Positions 1 to 6,259 of a stretch of 8,102 bases of DNA are shown here, in pieces. Source of the stretch: an uncultured Eggerthella sp. (GTDB lineage: Bacteria; Actinomycetota; Coriobacteriia; Coriobacteriales; Eggerthellaceae); assembly GCA_902470405.1 (NCBI GenBank), contig CABRGJ010000030.1, forward strand, positions 1-8,102, read 5' to 3'. Positions within the stretch are counted from its first letter, which is position 1; each line of letters starts with the position of its first letter. The position numbers were made by a program, and so were the translations under genes. The notes beneath the pieces are model-generated. The model did no database searches. It was not told the DNA's origin and saw nothing but the letters and a program-made list of their open reading frames with translations.

Positions 1-2343
1 CGGCACAGCGAGAGGATAGGGCACTTCAAGCACGCGGTTATCCATCATGTTGCCCTCAATATCTTCGCGCGTAGAGCGTACAGGCTCCTCGATGATGTGA
101 TTGATGTGTGCCCGGGCTGCTCGCGCGATCGAGTCTTCTTCGTTTGCGATGAGCGATTCTTCGTAGTCGACCTCAGCCTTATGGATGAGGAAGGCTTGCG
201 AGTCGAATGATTCGATTCGCCCTGTTGAAGTCTCTTCAGCAAAGTATTCGAGCGGCGTATATTCGAGATTGCTCTCGAGCATGCGCAGCTTGGCAGTATC
301 GGAAAGAGAAACATCAAGATAGTCGAGCACGATGTTCTTCAGGTCTTGATCGAGAACCGGCCAGGCGATCTCAACGCGCTTATCCATATTGCGTGTCATA
401 AGGTCGGCACTGGAAAGATAGATCTCCATATCCTCAGCCACGCCGAATCCATAGATGCGACTGTGTTCGAGAAGACGCCCAACGATCGAGACCACCTCAA
501 CATGGTCCGTGTAACCTTTTATGCCAGGGACAATGCATGAGATGCCGCGCACGAACAGCGTCGTATGGACACCAGCCTGTGATGCTTCGACGATCTTATC
601 GATCGTATCCTTGTCAGTGATGGAGTTGGTCTTGAAGACTAGGCCATTTGGAAGGCCGTTTTTGGCACGTTCGATCTGTTCGTCGATCTTATCGAGGATC
701 ATCGGCTTGATCTGAAGCGGTGCGACCGAAAGCGTGGTGTAGTTCGTGGAGATATTCTCCAAGCTCATGTTCTTGAAGAATTCCGCCGCATCCTTGCCGA
801 TCGTTGGATCGGTGGTTATGAATGAGAAGTCGGTATAGAGTTTCGAGGTCTTCTCGTTGTAATTGCCTGTACCAAGCTGTGTGATGCGCTGAAGGCCTGA
901 ATCGGTCGTGCGCGTGATGACGCAGATCTTCGAGTGGACTTTGTAGTCACGGAATCCATAGATGACGTGAGCGCCGGCTTGTTCAAAACGCTGCGACCAT
1001 TCGATATTGTTCGATTCGTCGAAACGTGCGCGCAGCTCGAAGAGCGCTGTAACCTCCTTGCCATTCTCCGCTGCCGCAAGCAGGGCTTCGGCGAGATGGG
1101 ATTGACTTGCCAAACGATAAAGCGTGATCTTGATAGACAACACGTTCGGGTCGACCGCGGCTTCACGCAGGAGCGTGATGAACGGATCCATGCTCTGGTA
1201 CGGATAGGAGAGTAGTTTGTCGTGTTCGATGACCTGTTGCATGATCGAACGATTGCGATCGAGGCAAGCAGGCCATGAAGGTGAGAATGGTGTGTTGGTC
1301 AACTTGGCTGCGATGTCGGGATCGACCAGGTCAGCCAGACTCCAGGCGTAGCTCATGTCGAGCGGCACGTTAGTGACGAAGACCTGATCTTCGTTGATGT
1401 TGAGACGCGGGAGCAGGAACTGCTTCGTGACGCTCGAGAGGGCTGTGTCGGTCTCAAGACGAACTAGCGTGAGGCGTGCGCGCTTCTTCAGGATGCGCTT
1501 CATATGCTCGCGGTAGTCGTAATCGATCTCGTCGATGTCGGCATTTGCATCGATATCAGCATTGCGTGTAACGCAGATGACACTGGCGCGTTTTGTGCTG
1601 TACATGGAGAACACATCATCAACGATGAGCTTCAGGGCATTCTCGAGCAAGATGAATTGCGTTCCTTCGCCGGGCAATAAGATGAGTCGCTTGGCCTGGC
1701 GAGGGAGTGGTATCAAACCGAATGTGGCATCTTCAGCACCGAGGTTTTTAGGCTTCTTCTTGGATTTCCCATCACTGTCATTCGACGCTTCTTTTGGCAG
1801 TTCTTCGTTCAAGCGGAGCAAGACATAGAGCTTGCCATTTTCGAAGTGAGGGAATGGATGACGTGCGTTGATGATCTGAGGAGAAAGGAAGGGAACAACA
1901 TGATCTTCCAGGTATGAACGTAAGAAATCGCGCTGCTCGTCCGAAAGGTCTTTCACTTGCAGATTACGGATGCCGTATTCTTCAAGTTGATCTTGGATCG
2001 AGAGGAAGATGCGTTCCTGTTCTGGGTAGAGCTCATGACAACGCTGGTAGATGGCGTTCAATTGTTCTTCGGGCGTCATGAGCGTTTTGTTGTCGCGTAT
2101 CTCCTTTTTGATCAGCGACAGGTCGGTCAAGCTTCCAACGCGCACCATGAAGAATTCTTGTAAGTTGCTCGAGAAGATCGAGACGAACGTGAGACGCTCA
2201 AGTAATGGGACATTCACATCCTCGCCTTGATCGAGCACGCGCTTATTGAAATTGAGCCAGGAGAGCTCGCGATTCTGCATATAAGGGAGGCGTTTGAGCC
2301 CTTTTTTAGGAGATGATGAACCCTCATCCTTCTTAGCTACCAT
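1..2343 (-). CDS. ppk1: Polyphosphate kinase 1 (PPK1), 3' end cut by the window
   Basis: PPK1 reversibly transfers the ATP gamma-phosphate onto polyphosphate through a phosphohistidine. The 781 visible residues read without a stop to base 1. The N-domain starts with RELSWLNFN (25-33) and has SNLQEFF around N60, matching E. coli N45. The phospholipase-D-like core gives R410, R440 (ARFDE), H470 (KVHSKICVI) and H627 (LEHSRIYGF). These match E. coli R375, R405, H435 and H592 at a constant offset of 35, which makes the family call very strong. A charged insertion of about 20 residues (about 183-205, with SKKKPK) accounts for the offset rising from 15 to 35. After the usual PPK1 end (about residue 722) the protein runs on for at least 60 residues. 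The ATG at 2343 is the only reasonable start, since an in-frame stop lies just upstream. The Shine-Dalgarno AAGGGG sits 12 bases away, which is rather far. Confidence 0.96.
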   Translation of the reverse strand, partial: MVAKKDEGSSSPKKGLKRLPYMQNRELSWLNFNKRVLDQGEDVNVPLLERLTFVSIFSSNLQEFFMVRVGSLTDLSLIKKEIRDNKTLMTPEEQLNAIYQRCHELYPEQERIFLSIQDQLEEYGIRNLQVKDLSDEQRDFLRSYLEDHVVPFLSPQIINARHPFPHFENGKLYVLLRLNEELPKEASNDSDGKSKKKPKNLGAEDATFGLIPLPRQAKRLILLPGEGTQFILLENALKLIVDDVFSMYSTKRASVICVTRNADIDANADIDEIDYDYREHMKRILKKRARLTLVRLETDTALSSVTKQFLLPRLNINEDQVFVTNVPLDMSYAWSLADLVDPDIAAKLTNTPFSPSWPACLDRNRSIMQQVIEHDKLLSYPYQSMDPFITLLREAAVDPNVLSIKITLYRLASQSHLAEALLAAAENGKEVTALFELRARFDESNNIEWSQRFEQAGAHVIYGFRDYKVHSKICVITRTTDSGLQRITQLGTGNYNEKTSKLYTDFSFITTDPTIGKDAAEFFKNMSLENISTNYTTLSVAPLQIKPMILDKIDEQIERAKNGLPNGLVFKTNSITDKDTIDKIVEASQAGVHTTLFVRGISCIVPGIKGYTDHVEVVSIVGRLLEHSRIYGFGVAEDMEIYLSSADLMTRNMDKRVEIAWPVLDQDLKNIVLDYLDVSLSDTAKLRMLESNLEYTPLEYFAEETSTGRIESFDSQAFLIHKAEVDYEESLIANEEDSIARAARAHINHIIEEPVRSTREDIEGNMMDNRVLEVPYPLAVP

Positions 2344-2355
2344 GATTGATCCGAA

Positions 2356-2361
2356 CCCCTT
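2356..2361 (-). promoter_or_regulatory. Weak ribosome binding site of ppk1
   Basis: On the minus strand AAGGGG lies 12 bases before the ATG at 2343. The spacing is longer than ideal, so translation may be modest or dependent on leader folding. There is no better purine-rich site closer to the start. Confidence 0.5.
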
Positions 2362-2423
2362 CGTTGGCGATTATGGTCAGTTGCCGCAAGAGCAACGAAA
2401 CGTACGCATGCGCACTATGGATA

Positions 2424-2432
2424 ATTGTACCA
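2424..2432 (-). promoter_or_regulatory. Extended -10 promoter element ahead of ppk1
   Basis: The minus strand reads TGGTACAAT, an extended -10 (TGn) followed by TACAAT, one mismatch from TATAAT. The hexamer 17 bases upstream (TAAGAA) is a poor -35, as is common for extended -10 promoters. Transcription would begin near 2417 and leave a leader of about 74 bases. It lies in the 139-base gap after ppx, so ppk1 probably has its own promoter and may also be reached by read-through from ppx. No clear rho-independent terminator was seen after ppx. Confidence 0.5.
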
Positions 2433-2482
2433 ATACTTAGGTGCTCTTCTTATTCGTTTTTAAGTAATTATCAGGGGCTCTT

Positions 2483-3400
2483 TTATAGTATACGCTCGAT
2501 GAGGAATCCTTCGCGCACCCCGTGTTTGGCGATGCGCATGCGTTGGGCCCCGGTCCGCTCGAAGATGAGCTTGATCAAGACGCAGCCAGGGATGAAGGTG
2601 TGTATGCGATCAGGGATGGTCTGGAGCGCACGGCGCATGAAATCTACAGGAGCTTCATGGTAGGAATGCAGCAGCTCGTCGATTTGATCGAGAGTCAGCG
2701 TATTGGAGCGTTTACCAGCGCGCAAGACATCTCCATAGACCTTCGCGGCACTGCGAATCGCACCGCCGATGCCGACAAGATCCTTGTTTCGGTAGATCTT
2801 CTTCGGGAGTTTGTCGAAGAGCTTCTCAAACGCTGATTCGATCTGCGCGATCTCTTCTTTTGTGGGTAGGATGCCCCCTACATGCATACTGAATGACGAG
2901 AGGGAGCCTTGAGGCAAGCTGGTGCTTGCATGCTCGGTGCCTGCGGTGAGTACGGTAAGCTCGGTCGAACCACCGCCGATATCGACCACGATTGCATCTT
3001 CGATCGGCCCATCGAGCTTGACGCCGACCAGCCCTAGATGGGCCTCTTCTTCATTCGAGAGGATGGTGATAGGAAGCTCGCAGGCTTTTTCGATAGCCGC
3101 CTGTGCTTCGGTGCTGTTCTGGCAGTTGCGAAGAACAGCAGTGGCGAACACTTCGATCCGTTCGCAATCGAAGTAAGCAGCACGTTCGCGTTGCTCTTTG
3201 ATCGTGCGCGCTGCTTTCTTGATGCCCTTATCGCTGATCTTGCCATCTTGCACATAGGAGGAGATGCCCGCCATCACCTTGTAGTTCAAGAGGGTTGAAA
3301 GGTGTTTTTTGGTGATCGAACCTTGCGTGATGCTATCTACTTGATATACACACAGTCTGATCGTGTTCGACCCGAAGTCGATCACAGCGAAGCGACTCAT
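2483..3400 (-). CDS. ppx: Exopolyphosphatase, Ppx/GppA family, short single-module form
   Basis: Ppx/GppA enzymes of the actin-like ATPase fold release terminal phosphate from polyphosphate, and some also act on pppGpp. The 305-residue protein shows the phosphate-1 motif DFGSNTIRL (8-16), a Glu-rich catalytic segment LSNEEEAHL (114-122), the phosphate-2 motif DIGGGSTEL (140-148), GIGGAIRS (210-217) and the family end GVREGFL (294-300). It lacks the C-terminal HD-type domains of the E. coli enzyme (about 510 residues) and matches the short actinobacterial form of about 305-330 residues. The start was set at 3400, where AAGGAG lies 6 bases upstream. In-frame ATGs at 3406 and 3442 have no usable binding site; the one at 3406 directly abuts the AAGGAG. 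It is divergent from pap and upstream of ppk1 on the same strand. Activity on polyphosphate rather than pppGpp is inferred from context. Confidence 0.93.
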   Translation of the reverse strand: MSRFAVIDFGSNTIRLCVYQVDSITQGSITKKHLSTLLNYKVMAGISSYVQDGKISDKGIKKAARTIKEQRERAAYFDCERIEVFATAVLRNCQNSTEAQAAIEKACELPITILSNEEEAHLGLVGVKLDGPIEDAIVVDIGGGSTELTVLTAGTEHASTSLPQGSLSSFSMHVGGILPTKEEIAQIESAFEKLFDKLPKKIYRNKDLVGIGGAIRSAAKVYGDVLRAGKRSNTLTLDQIDELLHSYHEAPVDFMRRALQTIPDRIHTFIPGCVLIKLIFERTGAQRMRIAKHGVREGFLIERIL

Positions 3401-3406
3401 AAACAT

Positions 3407-3412
3407 CTCCTT
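3407..3412 (-). promoter_or_regulatory. Ribosome binding site that fixes the ppx start
   Basis: AAGGAG on the minus strand lies 6 bases before the ATG at 3400. The in-frame ATG at 3406 immediately follows the site with no spacer and the one at 3442 lies upstream of it, so both longer starts are unlikely. Confidence 0.85.
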
Positions 3413-3433
3413 GAGGCTTGGACGTACGCGACT

Positions 3434-3464
3434 ATTATCCATGCCGAGTAGGCTTCTTCATCAA
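3434..3464 (-). promoter_or_regulatory. Candidate promoter for ppx
   Basis: The minus strand has GATAAT (3439-3434, one mismatch from TATAAT) and TTGATG (3464-3459, four of six to TTGACA). The 19-base spacer is longer than optimal. Transcription from here would give a leader of about 27 bases before the ppx start. It sits in the 187-base divergent region shared with pap. Confidence 0.35.
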
Positions 3465-3496
3465 ATAATTACGATTCATTCTGGTGTTTGGTCTCT

Positions 3497-3525
3497 TTGT
3501 AGGTTGAAGAAGAAAAAAGTATTAT
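3497..3525 (+). promoter_or_regulatory. Candidate promoter for pap
   Basis: TTGTAG (3497-3502, three of six to TTGACA) and TATTAT (3520-3525, five of six to TATAAT) are separated by 17 bases. The predicted leader is about 55 bases. The weak -35 suggests help from an activator or a different true promoter. The candidate ppx promoter on the opposite strand lies only about 30 bases to the left, so the two could influence each other. Confidence 0.4.
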
Positions 3526-3573
3526 GCTGAAAAGAGCAGAGGGAGCCTGTTCATCTGCGAAAGAACACGGATC

Positions 3574-3580
3574 AAGGGGG
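3574..3580 (+). promoter_or_regulatory. Ribosome binding site supporting a GTG start for pap
   Basis: AAGGGGG ends 7 bases before the GTG at 3588 and 13 bases before the next in-frame ATG at 3594. The spacing favours the GTG start. The proteins differ by only two residues. Confidence 0.7.
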
Positions 3581-3587
3581 AATTCCA

Positions 3588-5297
3588 GTGTCTATGCTCG
3601 CATCGATCGATACCAAGCAACCGAAACTCACAAAAGAGGAGTACAAGCCCTTTCACAATGCGCTCGTTGACCGGTTGGTGGTCTTGCAACAGGAGGCGAA
3701 GAAGGCCGGTACGGGTCTGGTCGTGCTTTTCGAAGGTTGGAAAGGCGCTGGCAAGGGAAGCCGCATCTCCGATCTTATCTATCACCTCGATGCACGCGGC
3801 GTTTCGGTTCATGTCACCGAGGATTTCGATCCTGAAGAAGCGAAGCGCACGCGTTTGGATGATTTTGGTGCCACCAGTTATTATCCGGCCATGCAGCAGT
3901 TTTGGAAAGCGCTCGGTCCGCGCGATGCCATCACTATCTTCGACCGCGGTTGGTATTCTGCACTCATTGATCATGTTTCGAGTGAGATGCACGTGGCTTC
4001 TGACAAGAAACGAAAGCGCGTCAAGCAGCGTACGCGCGAAACGATCGAAGTTGCCATCGAAGAGATCAACGCATTCGAGCGGCAGCTGGTAGACGATGGG
4101 TACATGGTGGTGAAGTTCTTCCTCCACATTACCGAGAAGACCCAGCGCAGGCGCCTTATCAAGCTCCATAACGATCCTGCTACCACCTGGCGCGTTTCCG
4201 ATCATGATTTGCGTCAGATGCTCGATTATCCTGAAACATATGAACTCTATGAGAAGTTGCTCGAAGCGACGAATCTTGAGAAGACTCCCTGGACGTTGCT
4301 TAATGCCGAAGACAAGCGCCGAGTGAATCTTGCGGTAGCAGAAACGCTCGTCGATACGCTTGAGTTGCTCACTACGAAGGAGAAGGATAGCGCGACTGTC
4401 GAAGCTGAAGCAAAGGCAAAGGAGAATTCGTCGCTGCAGGGTGAGGAAAAGCCCTATTTCGATGAACGCAAGCGCAGCCCCGAGGAGAATCATCAACTGC
4501 TCTTGGAAGCTGAAAAGCGCGTTCGTGTGGCTCAACTTGAAGCACCGCTCACTTCGCGCTTTGAGATCGTGAAGGATTATCCGCGTCTTGAGGATGTAAA
4601 TCACACTCTGAGCCTCGATCGTATCGATTACAAGCGTGAGCTGAAAGAACAACAGCAACTGCTAAACGAACTCGAATTGCAGATGTATATCCATCGCATT
4701 CCCATGATGATCATGTATGAAGGTTGGGATGCGGCAGGGAAGGGCGGCAGCATAAAGCGTGTCGCACAAGCGCTCGATGCGCGTTCCTATACCATCTTCA
4801 CCTCGCCTGCACCTACCAAGGTCGAGCTCGCTCATCCATTCCTATGGCGCTACTGGACGCGCCTGCCAAAGGCGGGTCATGTGGGTATTTACGACCGCAG
4901 TTGGTATGGGCGCGTGCTGGTCGAGCGCATCGAGGGTTTTGCGAGTCCTTCACAGTGGGCTCGCGCTTATGATGAGATCAATGAATTCGAAGAATCGATG
5001 GTGAGATGGGGGGCTATCCTCTTGAAGTTTTGGGTCGATATCTCGCCCGAAACGCAACTTGAGCGTTTCGAGGCACGTGAGAAGAATCCCGATAAACGCT
5101 GGAAGATCACTGCAGAGGATTGGCGCAATCGCGATCGTTACCCTGAATATTATGCTGCTGTTCAGGATATGTTCCGTTTGACATCGACACCGCACGCGCC
5201 CTGGATTATTCTTGAGAGCGACGACAAGTATTACGCGCGCGTGAAGGCGCTCAAGACCATCAATCGTGCGCTTCAAGAGCGGCTCAGCGAATTCTAG
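3588..5297 (+). CDS. pap: Polyphosphate:AMP phosphotransferase, tandem PPK2 domains
   Basis: Tandem PPK2 proteins transfer phosphate from polyphosphate to AMP, giving ADP without using ATP. The 569 residues hold two PPK2 P-loop modules. The first has Walker A EGWKGAGKGS (49-58) and Walker B FDRGWYS (118-124). The second has EGWDAAGKGG (378-387) and YDRSWYG (435-441). Module 2 keeps the family aspartate (D381) that in PPK2 enzymes follows the EG(R/W); in module 1 it is lysine (K52), so module 1 is probably inactive or altered. A charged, Glu/Lys-rich linker of about 60 residues (262-320) joins the modules and helps make the protein longer than the usual 470-500 residues. Translation probably starts at GTG. 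The gene is divergent from ppx and 32 bases ahead of srtB. AMP specificity rests on the tandem architecture and is not directly visible. Confidence 0.9.
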   Translation: MSMLASIDTKQPKLTKEEYKPFHNALVDRLVVLQQEAKKAGTGLVVLFEGWKGAGKGSRISDLIYHLDARGVSVHVTEDFDPEEAKRTRLDDFGATSYYPAMQQFWKALGPRDAITIFDRGWYSALIDHVSSEMHVASDKKRKRVKQRTRETIEVAIEEINAFERQLVDDGYMVVKFFLHITEKTQRRRLIKLHNDPATTWRVSDHDLRQMLDYPETYELYEKLLEATNLEKTPWTLLNAEDKRRVNLAVAETLVDTLELLTTKEKDSATVEAEAKAKENSSLQGEEKPYFDERKRSPEENHQLLLEAEKRVRVAQLEAPLTSRFEIVKDYPRLEDVNHTLSLDRIDYKRELKEQQQLLNELELQMYIHRIPMMIMYEGWDAAGKGGSIKRVAQALDARSYTIFTSPAPTKVELAHPFLWRYWTRLPKAGHVGIYDRSWYGRVLVERIEGFASPSQWARAYDEINEFEESMVRWGAILLKFWVDISPETQLERFEAREKNPDKRWKITAEDWRNRDRYPEYYAAVQDMFRLTSTPHAPWIILESDDKYYARVKALKTINRALQERLSEF

Positions 5298-5313
5298 ACC
5301 GCACGGTTTCGCG

Positions 5314-5319
5314 AAGGAG
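5314..5319 (+). promoter_or_regulatory. Ribosome binding site of srtB
   Basis: AAGGAG lies 10 bases before the ATG at 5330, inside the short gap after pap. No promoter or terminator hairpin is evident in this 32-base gap, which suggests pap and srtB are read on one transcript. Confidence 0.7.
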
Positions 5320-5329
5320 AAAGCAGGTC

Positions 5330-6190
5330 ATGGCCCAAGTCAAATCCGATCTTAAGCCGAAGAAGAAAGGGCGTCGCGCGCTCATCGTTGCGATCGTGTT
5401 GCTCATCATCGCGCTGCTGGCAGCAGGCGTCCTCGTATATCGTTATTGGTCACAACAGAATGCCTATGAAGAGCTTGAAACATACGTTGAGGTGGAAGAC
5501 CCTAACGTCGTGAAGCTCTCGGACCTTACGGCTGATTGGGATGCGCTACGCGAGATCAATCCCGATATTGTCGGCTGGATCTATGTGCCCGACAGTCAGA
5601 TCAACTATCCCATCGTGCAGGGTCCCGACAATCAGAAATACCTGAACACCGCATTCAATGGCTCGAATGGCTGGTTCTCATCTGCGGGCACCATCTTCAT
5701 CGATGTGAAGAATGATGCGAACTTCCTCGACCGCAATACGTTTCTCTATGGACATCATATGCGCAATGGATCTATGTTCGCGGCCCTTACCGATTGGGAG
5801 TCCGATGCTGAATTCAACAAGCATCGCGACATTTATATCCTCACTCCTAATGGCAACTATTACGCGAAGACCTTCTCGCTGCTGAAAACGAACGGTTCAG
5901 AGCCGATCGTTGTCACGCAGTTCGAATCTGATGAGAAATACCAAGCCTACATTCAGAAGATGCTCAATCGTAGCATGGTCGAACAGGAAGGCGATGTCTT
6001 CACTGCCGAACAGATCAAACAATCTTTCGCGCTGTGCACCTGCGAATATACACAAAACGATGGACGTGATCTGCTCTTCGCTACTGTCGTTGCTACCACC
6101 GTCAAGGATGATCCCTACGTTGAATATGACCCGAATGCTGCGACCGGTCTCGGCAAGGATCAGTCTGTCAGCTTTGGAACGGATGAGTAA
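5330..6190 (+). CDS. srtB: Class B sortase, membrane-anchored transpeptidase
   Basis: Sortases cut a C-terminal sorting signal on secreted proteins and join them to peptidoglycan or to a pilin. The 286-residue protein has a basic N-terminus (KKKGRR, 11-16) and one hydrophobic segment (about 17-38), fitting an N-in anchor with the enzyme outside the membrane. The class B core is clear: INPDIVGWIYVPDSQINYP (76-94), GTIFIDVKND (120-129), LYGHHM (139-144) with catalytic H142, ALCTCEY (234-240) with catalytic C238, and NDGRDLLFA (243-251) with R246. Length agrees with SrtB enzymes. After the catalytic Arg comes a short acidic tail with no added domain. No substrate with a sorting signal or pilin gene lies in the window, so the target is unknown. 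It sits between pap and purM on the same strand, an unexpected location for a cell-wall enzyme. The symbol denotes class only. Confidence 0.93.
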   Translation: MAQVKSDLKPKKKGRRALIVAIVLLIIALLAAGVLVYRYWSQQNAYEELETYVEVEDPNVVKLSDLTADWDALREINPDIVGWIYVPDSQINYPIVQGPDNQKYLNTAFNGSNGWFSSAGTIFIDVKNDANFLDRNTFLYGHHMRNGSMFAALTDWESDAEFNKHRDIYILTPNGNYYAKTFSLLKTNGSEPIVVTQFESDEKYQAYIQKMLNRSMVEQEGDVFTAEQIKQSFALCTCEYTQNDGRDLLFATVVATTVKDDPYVEYDPNAATGLGKDQSVSFGTDE

Positions 6191-6201
6191 TGAATTACAA
6201 T
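6174..6201 (+). promoter_or_regulatory. Candidate promoter for purM
   Basis: TTGGAA (6174-6179, four of six to TTGACA) lies within the end of srtB and TACAAT (6196-6201, five of six to TATAAT) just after its stop, with a 16-base spacer. The leader to the purM start would be about 50 bases. This would let the purine genes be expressed apart from pap-srtB. No riboswitch-like fold was recognised in the short leader. Confidence 0.35.
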
Positions 6202-6248
6202 TACTAGTCGTTCGATAACCAAAAGATCGAAGAGAACTACTTCATAGA

Positions 6249-6254
6249 TAAGGA
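6249..6254 (+). promoter_or_regulatory. Ribosome binding site that fixes the purM start
   Basis: TAAGGA ends 5 bases before the ATG at 6260. The in-frame ATG at 6254 overlaps the last base of this site and cannot be served by it. Confidence 0.75.
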
Positions 6255-6259
6255 TGTTT

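Noticed and set aside
1..1000. Excess of GATC (14 by hand count in the first 1000 bases, against about 4 expected)
   Set aside because: The last 1000 bases hold only about 7, and frequent ATC and GAT codons explain much of it. No clustering suggesting an origin or methylation-controlled switch was seen.
2405..2412. CGCATGCG palindrome in the ppk1 leader as a regulator site
   Set aside because: Eight bases of perfect symmetry without longer dyad arms is weak evidence. It is treated only as part of the region holding the shared ACGTACGC element.
3401..3442. Longer ppx protein starting at 3442
   Set aside because: There is no ribosome binding site ahead of 3442, the family motif begins right after the Met at 3400, and the extra 14 codons contain the obvious AAGGAG of the true start.
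3522..4658. Long open frame (378 codons) on the minus strand within pap
   Set aside because: It lies antisense to a well-supported PPK2 gene, has no recognisable domain and shows Leu/Ile/Arg-rich composition typical of a shadow frame. No binding site or promoter supports it.
5298..5310. ACCG-CA-CGGT inverted repeat after pap as a terminator
   Set aside because: The loop would be only two bases and no T-run follows, so it cannot act as a rho-independent terminator.
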